Assembly (NCBI GenBank): GCA_946481035.1
Contig: CAMLNK010000301.1
Coordinates: 1-5,823, forward strand
Length of the DNA: 5,823 bases
Direction of reading: 5' to 3'
DNA from: an uncultured Dyadobacter sp.
Lineage (GTDB): Bacteria; Bacteroidota; Bacteroidia; Cytophagales; Spirosomataceae
In this document: positions 1 through 5,757 of the stretch, in pieces
Position numbering within the stretch: position 1 is the first letter of the stretch
How the letters are laid out: every line of letters begins with the position of its first letter
The notes under the pieces: model-generated
The model's database searches: none
Told to the model about the DNA's origin: nothing
What the model saw: only the letters and a program-made list of their open reading frames with translations
Made by a program: the position numbers and the translations under genes

Positions 1-28
1 CGGACATTTACGATCCGGGCTGTTTGTT

Positions 29-1075
29 TTAATCGAGATAAGAGGCTCCGGCCATGCGCCGGCTCCATTGTCCGCCGGTTTCCAGTCGCGCAATATTAAA
101 CTTGTCGCGATATTCCTTCGGCGTCACGCCGGTACTTTTCTTAAAAAGCTGCCGGAAAGATTTCAGGTCATTATAGCCCGAGTTCAGCATTACTTCGAGC
201 ACGCTCTGGTCCGTTTGGGCCAATAGTTTCTTTGCCGCCTCAATGCGCGTCCGCTGCAAATATTCAATGGGCGTCACGCCAATGGCTTGCTTGAACCGCC
301 GTACCACATTTCTGCGGCTCGCCGGAATATCCTGAATGAGCACTTCGATGGTGCTTCCCTCCTGATACTCCTTTTCAATCTTCTGCTGGGCCATATTCAC
401 GAGGCCGTCGCCATGATTTTGTGGTGGGGCAAACGTCCCGAAATAGGTCTGCTGCTCACGGTCCATATCGATCGCAAACATCTTGGCGGTCCGTAATGTA
501 AGGTCCTTGCCGCAAAAACGCTGGATCAGGTACAGCATCAGGTGGAAGCTGCTGGTAGCGCCGCCGCTCGTAAAAATGCCTTTGTCTTCGGTCACCACGG
601 CTTCACTCTTCATAATAATATCCGGAAAATTTGAAGCCAGCGCCTCAGCCGCGTCTATGTGCGTGGTGGCGTGCTTGCCATTCAGCAGGCCCGCGGCCGC
701 GAGCAGGAATGCGCCCGTGCAGAAGCTGGCCAGTTCGGCACCATTTTTATATTGCTCCCAAAGCCAGGGAATGCACCCCTGGTTGCTCATAATCGAAAGC
801 TGTACATCACCCGCACCGAATGCCGGCACGAGAATGAGGTCCTGCTTGGTAAACTCGTGAATCGGCTTCATCGGGTAAGCTCCGTAGAACTTCCCCGGTT
901 CAGGATCGGGCGAGAATAGCGTAATATTGAAAAAATGGGGCTGATTGGCCCGCTCGTAGAAGCTGTTTACCGATTCGAATACATCCAGAATCGCTGCTAC
1001 GCTCAATAAGCGGTGCCGGTTGGTAATTAATAGTCCTAGTTGTAACATGTTGTTGATGTGTTTAATCTTTGACAT
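29..1075 (-). CDS. GlxA-family AraC-type transcriptional regulator (DJ-1/PfpI-like domain plus AraC helix-turn-helix)
   Basis: A 348-residue cytoplasmic DNA-binding regulator. Residues about 12-190 form a DJ-1/PfpI (class I glutamine amidotransferase-like) domain. Its nucleophile-elbow region is ASFCTGAFLLAAAGLLNG, with Cys119 in the usual place, followed by ATTHI (GlxA relatives normally have THW) and a TSGGATS stretch near 169-175. Residues about 225-325 form the AraC/XylS double helix-turn-helix: RRFKQAIGVTPIEYLQRTR is the first half and SGYNDLKSFRQLFKKSTGVTPKEY the second. Length and domain order fit GlxA-type regulators, where the first domain is thought to sense a ligand rather than act as an enzyme; that is family knowledge. 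The ATG at 1075 gives a normal N-terminus, although Met10 just before LQLGLLI would also suit the domain. The gene is divergent from the DUF1579 gene, which is the obvious candidate target. The ligand cannot be read from the sequence. The family call is secure. Confidence 0.95.
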   Translation of the reverse strand: MSKIKHINNMLQLGLLITNRHRLLSVAAILDVFESVNSFYERANQPHFFNITLFSPDPEPGKFYGAYPMKPIHEFTKQDLILVPAFGAGDVQLSIMSNQGCIPWLWEQYKNGAELASFCTGAFLLAAAGLLNGKHATTHIDAAEALASNFPDIIMKSEAVVTEDKGIFTSGGATSSFHLMLYLIQRFCGKDLTLRTAKMFAIDMDREQQTYFGTFAPPQNHGDGLVNMAQQKIEKEYQEGSTIEVLIQDIPASRRNVVRRFKQAIGVTPIEYLQRTRIEAAKKLLAQTDQSVLEVMLNSGYNDLKSFRQLFKKSTGVTPKEYRDKFNIARLETGGQWSRRMAGASYLD

Positions 1076-1094
1076 TCAGGTCAAAGCGGGCACC

Positions 1095-1187
1095 AATATA
1101 GAAATTTTGTCTCAAATACCCCTCCCGATTGGCGTTTTAAGCAATTGCTTCACATCCCATTTTTGTTAAATTTTGGATTTCTATATT
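1095..1187. promoter_or_regulatory. Operator-like inverted repeat in the divergent promoter region
   Basis: Two perfect 11-bp half-sites face each other: AATATAGAAAT at 1095-1105 and ATTTCTATATT at 1177-1187, with 71 bp between them. Near the centre is a perfect 12-bp palindrome, AAGCAATTGCTT, at 1139-1150. One half-site lies about 20 bp from the regulator start codon and the other about 95 bp before the DUF1579 start codon. Binding by the adjacent AraC-type regulator, possibly with looping, is inferred. AraC-family proteins more often use direct repeats, so another factor is possible. Confidence 0.45.
1145..1175 (+). promoter_or_regulatory. Candidate Bacteroidota-type promoter for the DUF1579 gene
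   Basis: TTG at 1145-1147 is followed, 20 bases later, by AAATTTTG at 1168-1175, one mismatch from the Bacteroidota -7 consensus TAnnTTTG. The spacing is normal for this phylum. Transcription would start near 1181, inside the right half-site of the inverted repeat, leaving a leader of about 100 nt. The DNA is AT-rich, so a chance match is quite possible. Confidence 0.3.
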
Positions 1188-1281
1188 ACCATTTTATGAT
1201 TTCTCATGAATCCGTCACATTCCTAACAAGCCAGTCAGTACCTGATTTTCTATACATTCATTACCATCAAATCTAAATCCT

Positions 1282-1779
1282 ATGTCTAAATCGAAATTTG
1301 AAACATCGCTGGAATCCGGAGTACACCATCAATTGCAAGCCTTAACGGGCAGCTGGCGAGGGATTACCAAAACCTGGTTCGAGCCTAACGTCCTCGCCGA
1401 CGAATCCGAAATGACCGGCACCATCAAATCCATCCTTGGCGGCAGCTTCCTCCTGCATGAATATGAGGGCAACCTCAACGGCAAACCATTCCAGGGCATG
1501 GCCATTTATGGTTTCGACATCCCCAACAGCAACGCGCAGGCATTCTGGATAGACAGCTTCCACATGGGCACCGGCATGATGCTCTCCAATGGCACTCCTA
1601 CCGAAAACGGTTTTTCGGTTTTAGGCCAATATAGCGTCCCCGAATACCCCGCACCGTGGAACTGGCGTACCGTTGCCGAACTGCAAGATGCCGATACGCT
1701 GGTTATAACTGCTTACAACATTTCACCGGAAGGACAGGAAGACAAGGCTACCGAAACAATTTACAAAAGGATCGGCTAA
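1282..1779 (+). CDS. DUF1579 domain-containing protein
   Basis: A 165-residue protein that fits the DUF1579 family across its length. It has an N-terminal LQALTGSWRG segment, then ILGGSFLLHEYEG (51-63), NGKPFQGMAIYGFD (66-79), FWIDSFHMGTGMM (88-100), and a C-terminal TETIYKRIG. These are the alternating small-residue and aromatic strands expected of the family's predicted beta-rich fold. There is no signal peptide or membrane segment, so it is probably cytoplasmic. The family has no established biochemical role, and no catalytic residues can be named. The ATG at 1282 is preceded by an A/T-rich leader without a Shine-Dalgarno sequence, usual in Bacteroidota. The gene is divergent from the GlxA-type regulator and may be under its control (inference). 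Its TAA stop overlaps the TAG stop of the convergent nuclease gene. Confidence 0.9.
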   Translation: MSKSKFETSLESGVHHQLQALTGSWRGITKTWFEPNVLADESEMTGTIKSILGGSFLLHEYEGNLNGKPFQGMAIYGFDIPNSNAQAFWIDSFHMGTGMMLSNGTPTENGFSVLGQYSVPEYPAPWNWRTVAELQDADTLVITAYNISPEGQEDKATETIYKRIG

Positions 1780-2888
1780 GGCCGCATTTGGGCCAATTCG
1801 CTTTGTATAAACTCTTGCAATTGCTCCTTACTAGGCAGATTCACAACATATTTGCTGACAAATAGCTGCATATCGCTATCTGCAACGGCATATTCAACCA
1901 GCGCCCGGTTCTGATCCGTCACCAGTAATAAGCCCACTGGCGGATTATCGTCCCGGGCCATTATTTCTTTCTTGTAGTAATTGATATAAGTTTTAAGCTG
2001 GCCTATATGCTCATGCCTGACCTCGTTGGTTTTGAGCTCGATCAAAACATGGCATTTCAAAACACGGTGGTAGAATACGAGGTCCACAAAAAAGTACTCA
2101 TCCCCGATTATAATGCGTTTCTGCTTTGCCTCGAAGCAAAATCCGTGACCCAGTTCAATCAGAAATGCTTCCAGGTTATCGACTAACGCTTGTTCCAGGT
2201 CATTTTCGTACACTACGTCTTTGGCTTTTAAGCCGAGGAATTCGAAGGTGAACGGGGATTTGATGATGTCGGTGATACTGGGGCGTTCTGCATGGTCATC
2301 TATGCTTCGGGCCAGCGCCCCCGGATCGAGGCTTATTCCTGAACGCTCGTAGTAGAGTGTGTTGATCTGCCTTTTTAGTTCGGCTACGCTCCAATTGCAG
2401 GTAACGCATTGCCGCTCGTAAAATGCTCTCTTTTCAGGTTCTTTTAGTGGAAGCAATAGCGTGAGATGGGAAAATGACAAGCGGGAAAGCAACGTTTCCG
2501 GGTCGATCGAGAATTTGTCGCTTTGATCACTTATAACATCGATGATTTTACCGAGCCTTGCGGGAAGGTCATTTAACCTTATTGAAGGCGTACTTTTGAA
2601 TTGGGCAGACAGTGTCTGCCCAATTCGAGGATATGTAAAGTAGAATTGCCTGAACAATTTCAAGCTTCTTATGCTCAACCCTTCCGTATTTAACGCTTTG
2701 GCCAATTCTTCAATCAGACGCTGTCCATAGCGCGCACGGTCTTCGCCGTTTTGTTCAAATTCGACAATGTAGAAGCCGATCAACCAATTGCGAATGGTCA
2801 GGTACCTGTTAATGGCTTTCGAAGCACTTTGTTGTAGGGTGGAATTGGCTTCCTGAATGGTGGTTACCAATGATTTAAAATCAGTCAT
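1776..2888 (-). CDS. YhcG-like PD-(D/E)XK nuclease domain protein (DUF1016)
   Basis: A 370-residue protein with the two-part layout of the YhcG/DUF1016 family. The N-terminal part, about residues 15-185, is helical, with INRYLTIRNWLIGFYIVEFE, ALNTEGLSIRSLKLFRQFYFTYP, and the family-typical LSFSHLTLLL and FYERQCVTCNWSVAELKRQI. The C-terminal part, about 225-350, is a PD-(D/E)XK nuclease-like domain: LVDNLEAFLIELGHGF, then YFFVDLVFYH with Asp269, IELKT with Glu284 and Lys286, and GQLKTYINYY with Gln297. All core catalytic positions therefore look intact. The family is often found in accessory or defence-related regions, but its cellular role is not settled. Here it stands alone, with no restriction, toxin or transposase gene beside it. 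Sampled lines give about 43-50% G+C, somewhat below the flanking genes, which may hint at transfer. The start is ATG at 2888. A 29-bp palindrome covers codons 88-97. Confidence 0.93.
   Translation of the reverse strand: MTDFKSLVTTIQEANSTLQQSASKAINRYLTIRNWLIGFYIVEFEQNGEDRARYGQRLIEELAKALNTEGLSIRSLKLFRQFYFTYPRIGQTLSAQFKSTPSIRLNDLPARLGKIIDVISDQSDKFSIDPETLLSRLSFSHLTLLLPLKEPEKRAFYERQCVTCNWSVAELKRQINTLYYERSGISLDPGALARSIDDHAERPSITDIIKSPFTFEFLGLKAKDVVYENDLEQALVDNLEAFLIELGHGFCFEAKQKRIIIGDEYFFVDLVFYHRVLKCHVLIELKTNEVRHEHIGQLKTYINYYKKEIMARDDNPPVGLLLVTDQNRALVEYAVADSDMQLFVSKYVVNLPSKEQLQEFIQSELAQMRP
2598..2626. repeat. 29-bp near-perfect palindrome inside the yhcG-like gene
   Basis: The 14-base arm GAATTGGGCAGACA (2598-2611) is matched exactly by its reverse complement at 2613-2626, with one central base (G2612). 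The palindrome lies within the coding frame and encodes the part of the nuclease N-terminal domain reading IGQTLSAQF (residues 89-97). Fourteen consecutive matched pairs are very unlikely by chance in a window this size. It may be an in-frame palindromic repeat unit, a protein-binding site, or a strong mRNA hairpin. Confidence 0.85.
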
Positions 2889-3010
2889 ATTGATGAAGTT
2901 TTAAGATGAGAAAAGACGAATATCAGTTTATTCAAACTCGCCGCCCAAATCCAATTCTCCAATGGCATGACTTCATTACCCTGAGGAGCAAAAACCCCTC
3001 AACACGGCAC
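2889..3010. other. Intergenic region upstream of the yhcG-like gene
   Basis: This region must hold the promoter of the minus-strand nuclease gene, but I find no convincing TTTG / TAnnTTTG pair. A weak 5-bp inverted repeat (TGAGG at 2982-2986, CCTCA at 2997-3001) lies in it. No open reading frame of credible length is present on either strand. Confidence 0.4.
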
Positions 3011-3046
3011 AAAAAAAGATGACCACCGGTCGGGCCAATGGTCATC
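3011..3046 (-). terminator. Rho-independent terminator of the desaturase-family gene
   Basis: Read on the minus strand, an 8-bp perfect stem, GATGACCA (3046-3039) with TGGTCATC (3025-3018), encloses a 13-base loop rich in G and C. It is followed at once by seven T residues (3017-3011). It begins 9 bases after the desaturase stop codon, exactly where an intrinsic terminator is expected. Confidence 0.85.
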
Positions 3047-3054
3047 TGGGAATT

Positions 3055-4155
3055 TTAAGCTACTGCGGCAGTCGGCACCGCCGCGGTAGTAGTTGTTGTA
3101 GTGTCAGGTTTAAGGATAATGGGCTCTGTCGTATCCGGAACCGCGTCGCCGACCACCGGACCGTTATGAGAAAGCTCACTACCTTCTTTTTTGGATTTAA
3201 AAATAGGCCACAAAAACTGGGCGTACCATTCTTCTTCCTGGTAATGCTTTATACCATACGACGACGGATACTTGCGGGTGATGATGCCGGTCCCGAAAAT
3301 AATGTCCCAGAGGAAGAACATATTACCAAAATTGCCTTTGTAATACCCTATTCCGTCGTCGGTCGTGTCGGCATGGTGTGCATGGTGTGTGGCAGGAGTG
3401 GAAATCAGCCTTTCCAATACCCAGCCGATCGGTTTAAGCCATTTGATTTCATAGAAAGGTTTATCCCAGGGAATGCTCGAATGCGCGCCGGTGGTAATGA
3501 ACGATTTAATCACTTTCACAAACAATGCAGCATAGCCCAATCCCAGGTAAGTCAGCGCGATGGTCAGGTAGGTTTGGGAGAAAAACAGCGTGTAAATCAC
3601 GTTCTGCCTGCTCGCCATCGCCATACCCATATAGGTAGCCGAATGGTGGGTGCGGTGAAAGCGCCAGAGCCAGGGTACCTGATGGTGCAGTCGGTGGTAC
3701 CAGTATTGCGTGAGGTCGTCGGCCACGGCAATGATCAGGAACGCCCACCAGAAAGGCACCCATTCGAATGCGTTTTTCGCGTCGGGAAGAACCAGTGGCA
3801 GGAATTTGAGCCCGAAATAAGCTACAAACGGCCTGATGATCAGCTTAGGAACCACGAAGCAGACGATATCCAGAATCCGCTCGTTTTTGGTCCATTTGTT
3901 TTCGTACAAACCCGCGGCGAATTCGATCACGCCCAGCACGAGCACAATCACCGGTAATCCCCAGCTGCTCAGATTCTTGAAAACTGCCTCAATAAATGCA
4001 GGAGCCTTGAAAGGGAATTCATTGCCTCCCTCCCACGGCCGGTAACCAAATACCTGGAAGCTGGCAAACATCAAAACAATGGGTGCAATGTAAAGCACCA
4101 CGCTGAGCAGGCCGTCGCGGGTAATCTTCCGGGCCAGTGCATTATCCAATTTCAT
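3055..4155 (-). CDS. Sterol desaturase / fatty acid hydroxylase superfamily membrane protein
   Basis: A 366-residue multi-pass inner-membrane protein. Hydrophobic segments lie at about 15-35, 66-83, 94-112, 133-147 and 187-212. The histidine clusters that hold the di-iron centre of this superfamily are complete: YHRLHH (His154, 157, 158), FHRTHHS (His167, 170, 171), TGAHSS (His225) and THHAHH (His257-261). They are followed by the family-typical GNFGNMFFLWDIIFGTG. Members use O2 and electrons to hydroxylate or desaturate lipids, sterols or carotenoids; the substrate here cannot be told. The last 40 or so residues are unlike the family core: a Pro/Thr/Ala-rich tail with a run of six Thr, then AAVPTAAVA. 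The ATG at 4155 follows an A-rich leader, 33 bp after the stop of a probable 40-residue membrane protein, so the two genes are likely co-transcribed. A clear terminator follows. Confidence 0.94.
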   Translation of the reverse strand: MKLDNALARKITRDGLLSVVLYIAPIVLMFASFQVFGYRPWEGGNEFPFKAPAFIEAVFKNLSSWGLPVIVLVLGVIEFAAGLYENKWTKNERILDIVCFVVPKLIIRPFVAYFGLKFLPLVLPDAKNAFEWVPFWWAFLIIAVADDLTQYWYHRLHHQVPWLWRFHRTHHSATYMGMAMASRQNVIYTLFFSQTYLTIALTYLGLGYAALFVKVIKSFITTGAHSSIPWDKPFYEIKWLKPIGWVLERLISTPATHHAHHADTTDDGIGYYKGNFGNMFFLWDIIFGTGIITRKYPSSYGIKHYQEEEWYAQFLWPIFKSKKEGSELSHNGPVVGDAVPDTTEPIILKPDTTTTTTAAVPTAAVA

Positions 4156-4188
4156 GCGTGATTCGATTTTTTATGGTGAAATGAGCGA

Positions 4189-4311
4189 TCAGATAAATAA
4201 TTTCCACGCCAGCCAAATGCCTCCGGCGATCAGTACAAAGGGAATTAATGTAAGCAGGATGCCGACGGCGATCTTCCTCGCGAGCAGCACCACATCGGAG
4301 AATGTGAACAT
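4189..4311 (-). CDS. Small single-pass membrane protein, 40 residues (hypothetical)
   Basis: From the ATG at 4311 this frame encodes 40 residues. A short polar N-terminus, MFTFSDVVLLARK, leads into a strongly hydrophobic stretch at about 14-39, IAVGILLTLIPFVLIAGG then IWLAWKLF, and a TGA stop. Lys/Arg before the membrane segment suggests the N-terminus stays inside the cell. The frame stays open further upstream to 4398, but only with a TTG start, giving 69 residues; the ATG is preferred because the upstream part looks less protein-like. It ends 33 bp before the desaturase-family gene on the same strand, which suggests one transcript and perhaps a helper or partner role for that enzyme (inference). 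I recognise no family. Short hydrophobic frames can arise by chance, so conservation in relatives is the key test. Confidence 0.6.
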   Translation of the reverse strand: MFTFSDVVLLARKIAVGILLTLIPFVLIAGGIWLAWKLFI

Positions 4312-4558
4312 ATTGTAAATAGTGTAGTAGTACCGGTTTACTATAAACGCAGCAAGTAATATGGGCACGGAAATACCCCGGGACAGCACAGCCGGCAACT
4401 GAAATCGCCAACCACCGAAAATTTCAGATGATCAGCCATGACTGTCAGGCGGGATATTTCCGAGAAATGTCAGAGATAAATCGCCGTTTCAACAACAGCA
4501 ATTGGAATGAAAACAAAACGTGAAGGTATGTCCTACCACTTCCCTGATCGGGACCTTA

Positions 4559-4587
4559 CAAAGTAAATTAACCGCGCTCATATCAAA
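4559..4587 (-). promoter_or_regulatory. Candidate promoter for the small membrane protein / desaturase pair (proximal)
   Basis: On the minus strand TTTG (4587-4584) is followed after 17 bases by TTACTTTG (4566-4559), one mismatch from the Bacteroidota -7 element TAnnTTTG. Transcription would begin near 4552. The same TTACTTTG octamer recurs in the distal site about 100 bp upstream. The call rests on pattern match and position only. Confidence 0.35.
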
Positions 4588-4659
4588 GATGCCTGGATTA
4601 ATACTCAGCTCAGGGTGGTTCAGGAGCTTTGTTTTTTAATAGTATACTTATTTGATAGA

Positions 4660-4690
4660 CAAAGTAAGTTTAATGTTTTTTAAAATGCAA
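4660..4690 (-). promoter_or_regulatory. Candidate promoter for the small membrane protein / desaturase pair (distal)
   Basis: On the minus strand TTG (4690-4688) is followed after 20 bases by TTACTTTG (4667-4660), again one mismatch from TAnnTTTG. It lies just downstream of the terminator of the preceding gene, a natural place for a new transcription unit to start, near 4654. The surrounding DNA is very AT-rich, which raises the chance of a false match. Confidence 0.35.
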
Positions 4691-4716
4691 TAGCTTCCTT
4701 CAATTTTCTTGAAAAT

Positions 4717-4758
4717 AAAAAAATCCGTGGCGACAGTAACGCGCTGCCGGCCACGGAT
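4717..4758 (-). terminator. Rho-independent terminator after the exported hypothetical protein
   Basis: On the minus strand ATCCGTGGC (4758-4750) pairs perfectly with GCCACGGAT (4731-4723). Inside the loop a further CAG/CTG pairing can form. The stem runs into a tract of T residues (4723-4717), followed by ATTTTC. It starts about 53 bases after the stop codon at 4812, so it should end that transcript. Confidence 0.85.
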
Positions 4759-4759
4759 C

Positions 4760-4791
4760 AGACAGAAAAGGAGCCAGCGGCGCCTCTCTGT
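4760..4791. repeat. Imperfect inverted repeat between stop codon and terminator
   Basis: AGGAGCC and GGCGCCT flank the triplet AGC, with one mismatch in the stem. Outside them CAGACAG and CTCTCTG can pair with one further mismatch. This could form a second hairpin in the 3' untranslated end of the transcript, possibly protecting the mRNA or helping termination. The pairing is imperfect. Confidence 0.3.
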
Positions 4792-4811
4792 ACATCCTTA
4801 TATAAACCAAT

Positions 4812-5717
4812 TTATTTCAACTCGGTAAGCCACTGCTGTGCGAATGCGCGTGCAGTATTGGTGGGCGTCGCGCCCATGCGGTAACAGAACTTCCACACAT
4901 CGCTTTTACCCTCGTAAGCCGCATTCACAAACTTCTTCCGACCGTTCACTTCCTTCGTCTGTGCCGCGAAATCTACGCCTTTGCTCTGGTTGAGGAAGTC
5001 TGTCAGACGTGCTGTAAGTACTTTTTTCGGGTCTTTCAACTTCTCATATTCATCGGCATTGCTTTTCGCATTCCGCGCCAGCGTCTGTTCGGACTGCCGG
5101 ATTTCATCATTCGCCAGGTATTCGGCATATTGCTTTTTAAACTCTTCCATATTGGTTTTCAAAAGCGGTTTTACCTTTTTGAAGAACGCCGCATTGCGCT
5201 TGCCGTCTTCGATCTGCTTCTTGAAATCCGCGCGCTGTTCGGCCGGGATGCTGCTGAGCATGCTTTCCATGCCTATAAATGTCTCGGCCGACTGGATCTG
5301 AATGTCCACCACCGGTTCCATATCCTTCGCCTGCAAGCCCTGCACACCTTTCAAACGGTTGGCGCGGATTTCCGCTTTGCGTTGCTCGCTGACGGTCGTT
5401 TCCAGTTTCGGATATTTTTTCGCGATCACGTCTGTATAACGCTTCTGAAAATCTTCTGAATTGAAATAGGTTTTCACAAAAGCGCCTGCTTTCTTAATCG
5501 CGGTCGCCTGCGCATCCGGTGCCAGCGAGCGGCACGCCGATTTTACGGTGCTGCCCAGGTACGGCACACTTACCGAGGGTGCTTGCAAACCATTCCAAAG
5601 GCGATTCTGAATGTCTTTCTGGCTGATTCCATATTCCTCGAACTCATCGCTGAAAGTGAAATTCAGGAATGTAATGCAGAACGCATAGAGCAAAAAGGGT
5701 ACTATTTTATTTTTCAT
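4812..5717 (-). CDS. Exported, helix-rich hypothetical protein
   Basis: A 301-residue protein that I do not recognise. The ATG at 5717 is chosen because it gives a classic export signal: Lys residues, then the hydrophobic IVPFLLYAFCITFLNFTF up to about residue 22. The frame extends six codons upstream only to a TTG. There is no good lipobox, since Cys14 lies inside the hydrophobic stretch, so a periplasmic or membrane-anchored protein is likelier than a lipoprotein. After a short region with WNGLQAPSVSVPYLGSTVKS (41-60), the middle (about 65-250) is rich in Lys, Glu, Ala and Gln and looks largely helical. The C-terminus, SDVWKFCYRMGATPTNTARA, looks like a distinct motif. Only two cysteines remain after the signal, Cys62 and Cys278, near opposite ends, which could form a disulfide. 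No catalytic motif is visible. An upstream partial gene ends 40 bp before the start, and a terminator follows. Confidence 0.8.
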   Translation of the reverse strand: MKNKIVPFLLYAFCITFLNFTFSDEFEEYGISQKDIQNRLWNGLQAPSVSVPYLGSTVKSACRSLAPDAQATAIKKAGAFVKTYFNSEDFQKRYTDVIAKKYPKLETTVSEQRKAEIRANRLKGVQGLQAKDMEPVVDIQIQSAETFIGMESMLSSIPAEQRADFKKQIEDGKRNAAFFKKVKPLLKTNMEEFKKQYAEYLANDEIRQSEQTLARNAKSNADEYEKLKDPKKVLTARLTDFLNQSKGVDFAAQTKEVNGRKKFVNAAYEGKSDVWKFCYRMGATPTNTARAFAQQWLTELK

Positions 5718-5757
5718 GGCTGTAATTGTAATCAAGGGAAAACTGTATTGCTAGTGC

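Larger units (their letters stand above)
4312..4716. other. Long non-coding region upstream of the small membrane protein and desaturase genes
   Basis: About 400 bp with no credible gene. It contains two promoter-like sites pointing left and several small dyads: TAGTA/TACTA near 4327-4342, ATTTC/GAAAT near 4454-4466, TCCC/GGGA near 4541-4553, the palindrome AGTATACT at 4641-4648, and ATTTTC/GAAAAT at 4703-4716. If transcription starts at either promoter site, the mRNA leader would be roughly 240-340 nt. I could not match this to a known riboswitch or small RNA. Confidence 0.4.

Noticed and set aside
1..28. Short inverted repeat CGGA/TCCG just after the regulator stop codon
   Set aside because: It has only four base pairs, no T-run, and sits at the window edge, so it cannot be judged as a terminator.
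287..919. Three plus-strand open frames opposite the AraC-type regulator (287-496, 483-860, 659-919)
   Set aside because: They overlap one another and a secure gene. Their length is explained by the G+C-rich codons of the opposite strand.
1773..1794. Possible hairpins at the DUF1579/nuclease junction (CGGC/GCCG and GGCC/GGCC)
   Set aside because: The stems are only four base pairs, compete with each other and have no T-run on either strand, so I do not call a terminator.
3019..3957. A 312-residue plus-strand open frame opposite the desaturase-family gene
   Set aside because: It lies antisense to a gene with complete family motifs, begins inside that gene's terminator, and its translation is Arg/His/Gly-rich with no recognisable domain. 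It is a shadow frame.
4312..4398. Upstream extension of the small membrane protein to a TTG at 4398 (69 residues)
   Set aside because: It needs a rare start codon, while an ATG directly precedes the charged-then-hydrophobic part. It cannot be fully excluded, because part of the extension is also hydrophobic.
4142..4411. An 89-residue minus-strand frame overlapping the desaturase start
   Set aside because: It starts with TTG, overlaps the desaturase start, and its translation is Cys/Arg/His-rich with little resemblance to a folded or membrane protein. The neighbouring frame at 4189-4311 is far more convincing.
4507..4566. A 19-residue plus-strand frame starting MKTKREGMSYHF
   Set aside because: It is very short, has no ribosome-binding signal or partner gene, and its stop lies within a promoter-like octamer on the other strand. 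Chance is the simplest explanation.
4981..5459. Plus-strand frames opposite the exported hypothetical protein
   Set aside because: They are rich in Phe, Leu, Ser, Cys and Arg, the pattern expected when Lys/Glu-rich codons are read in reverse. No motif supports them.
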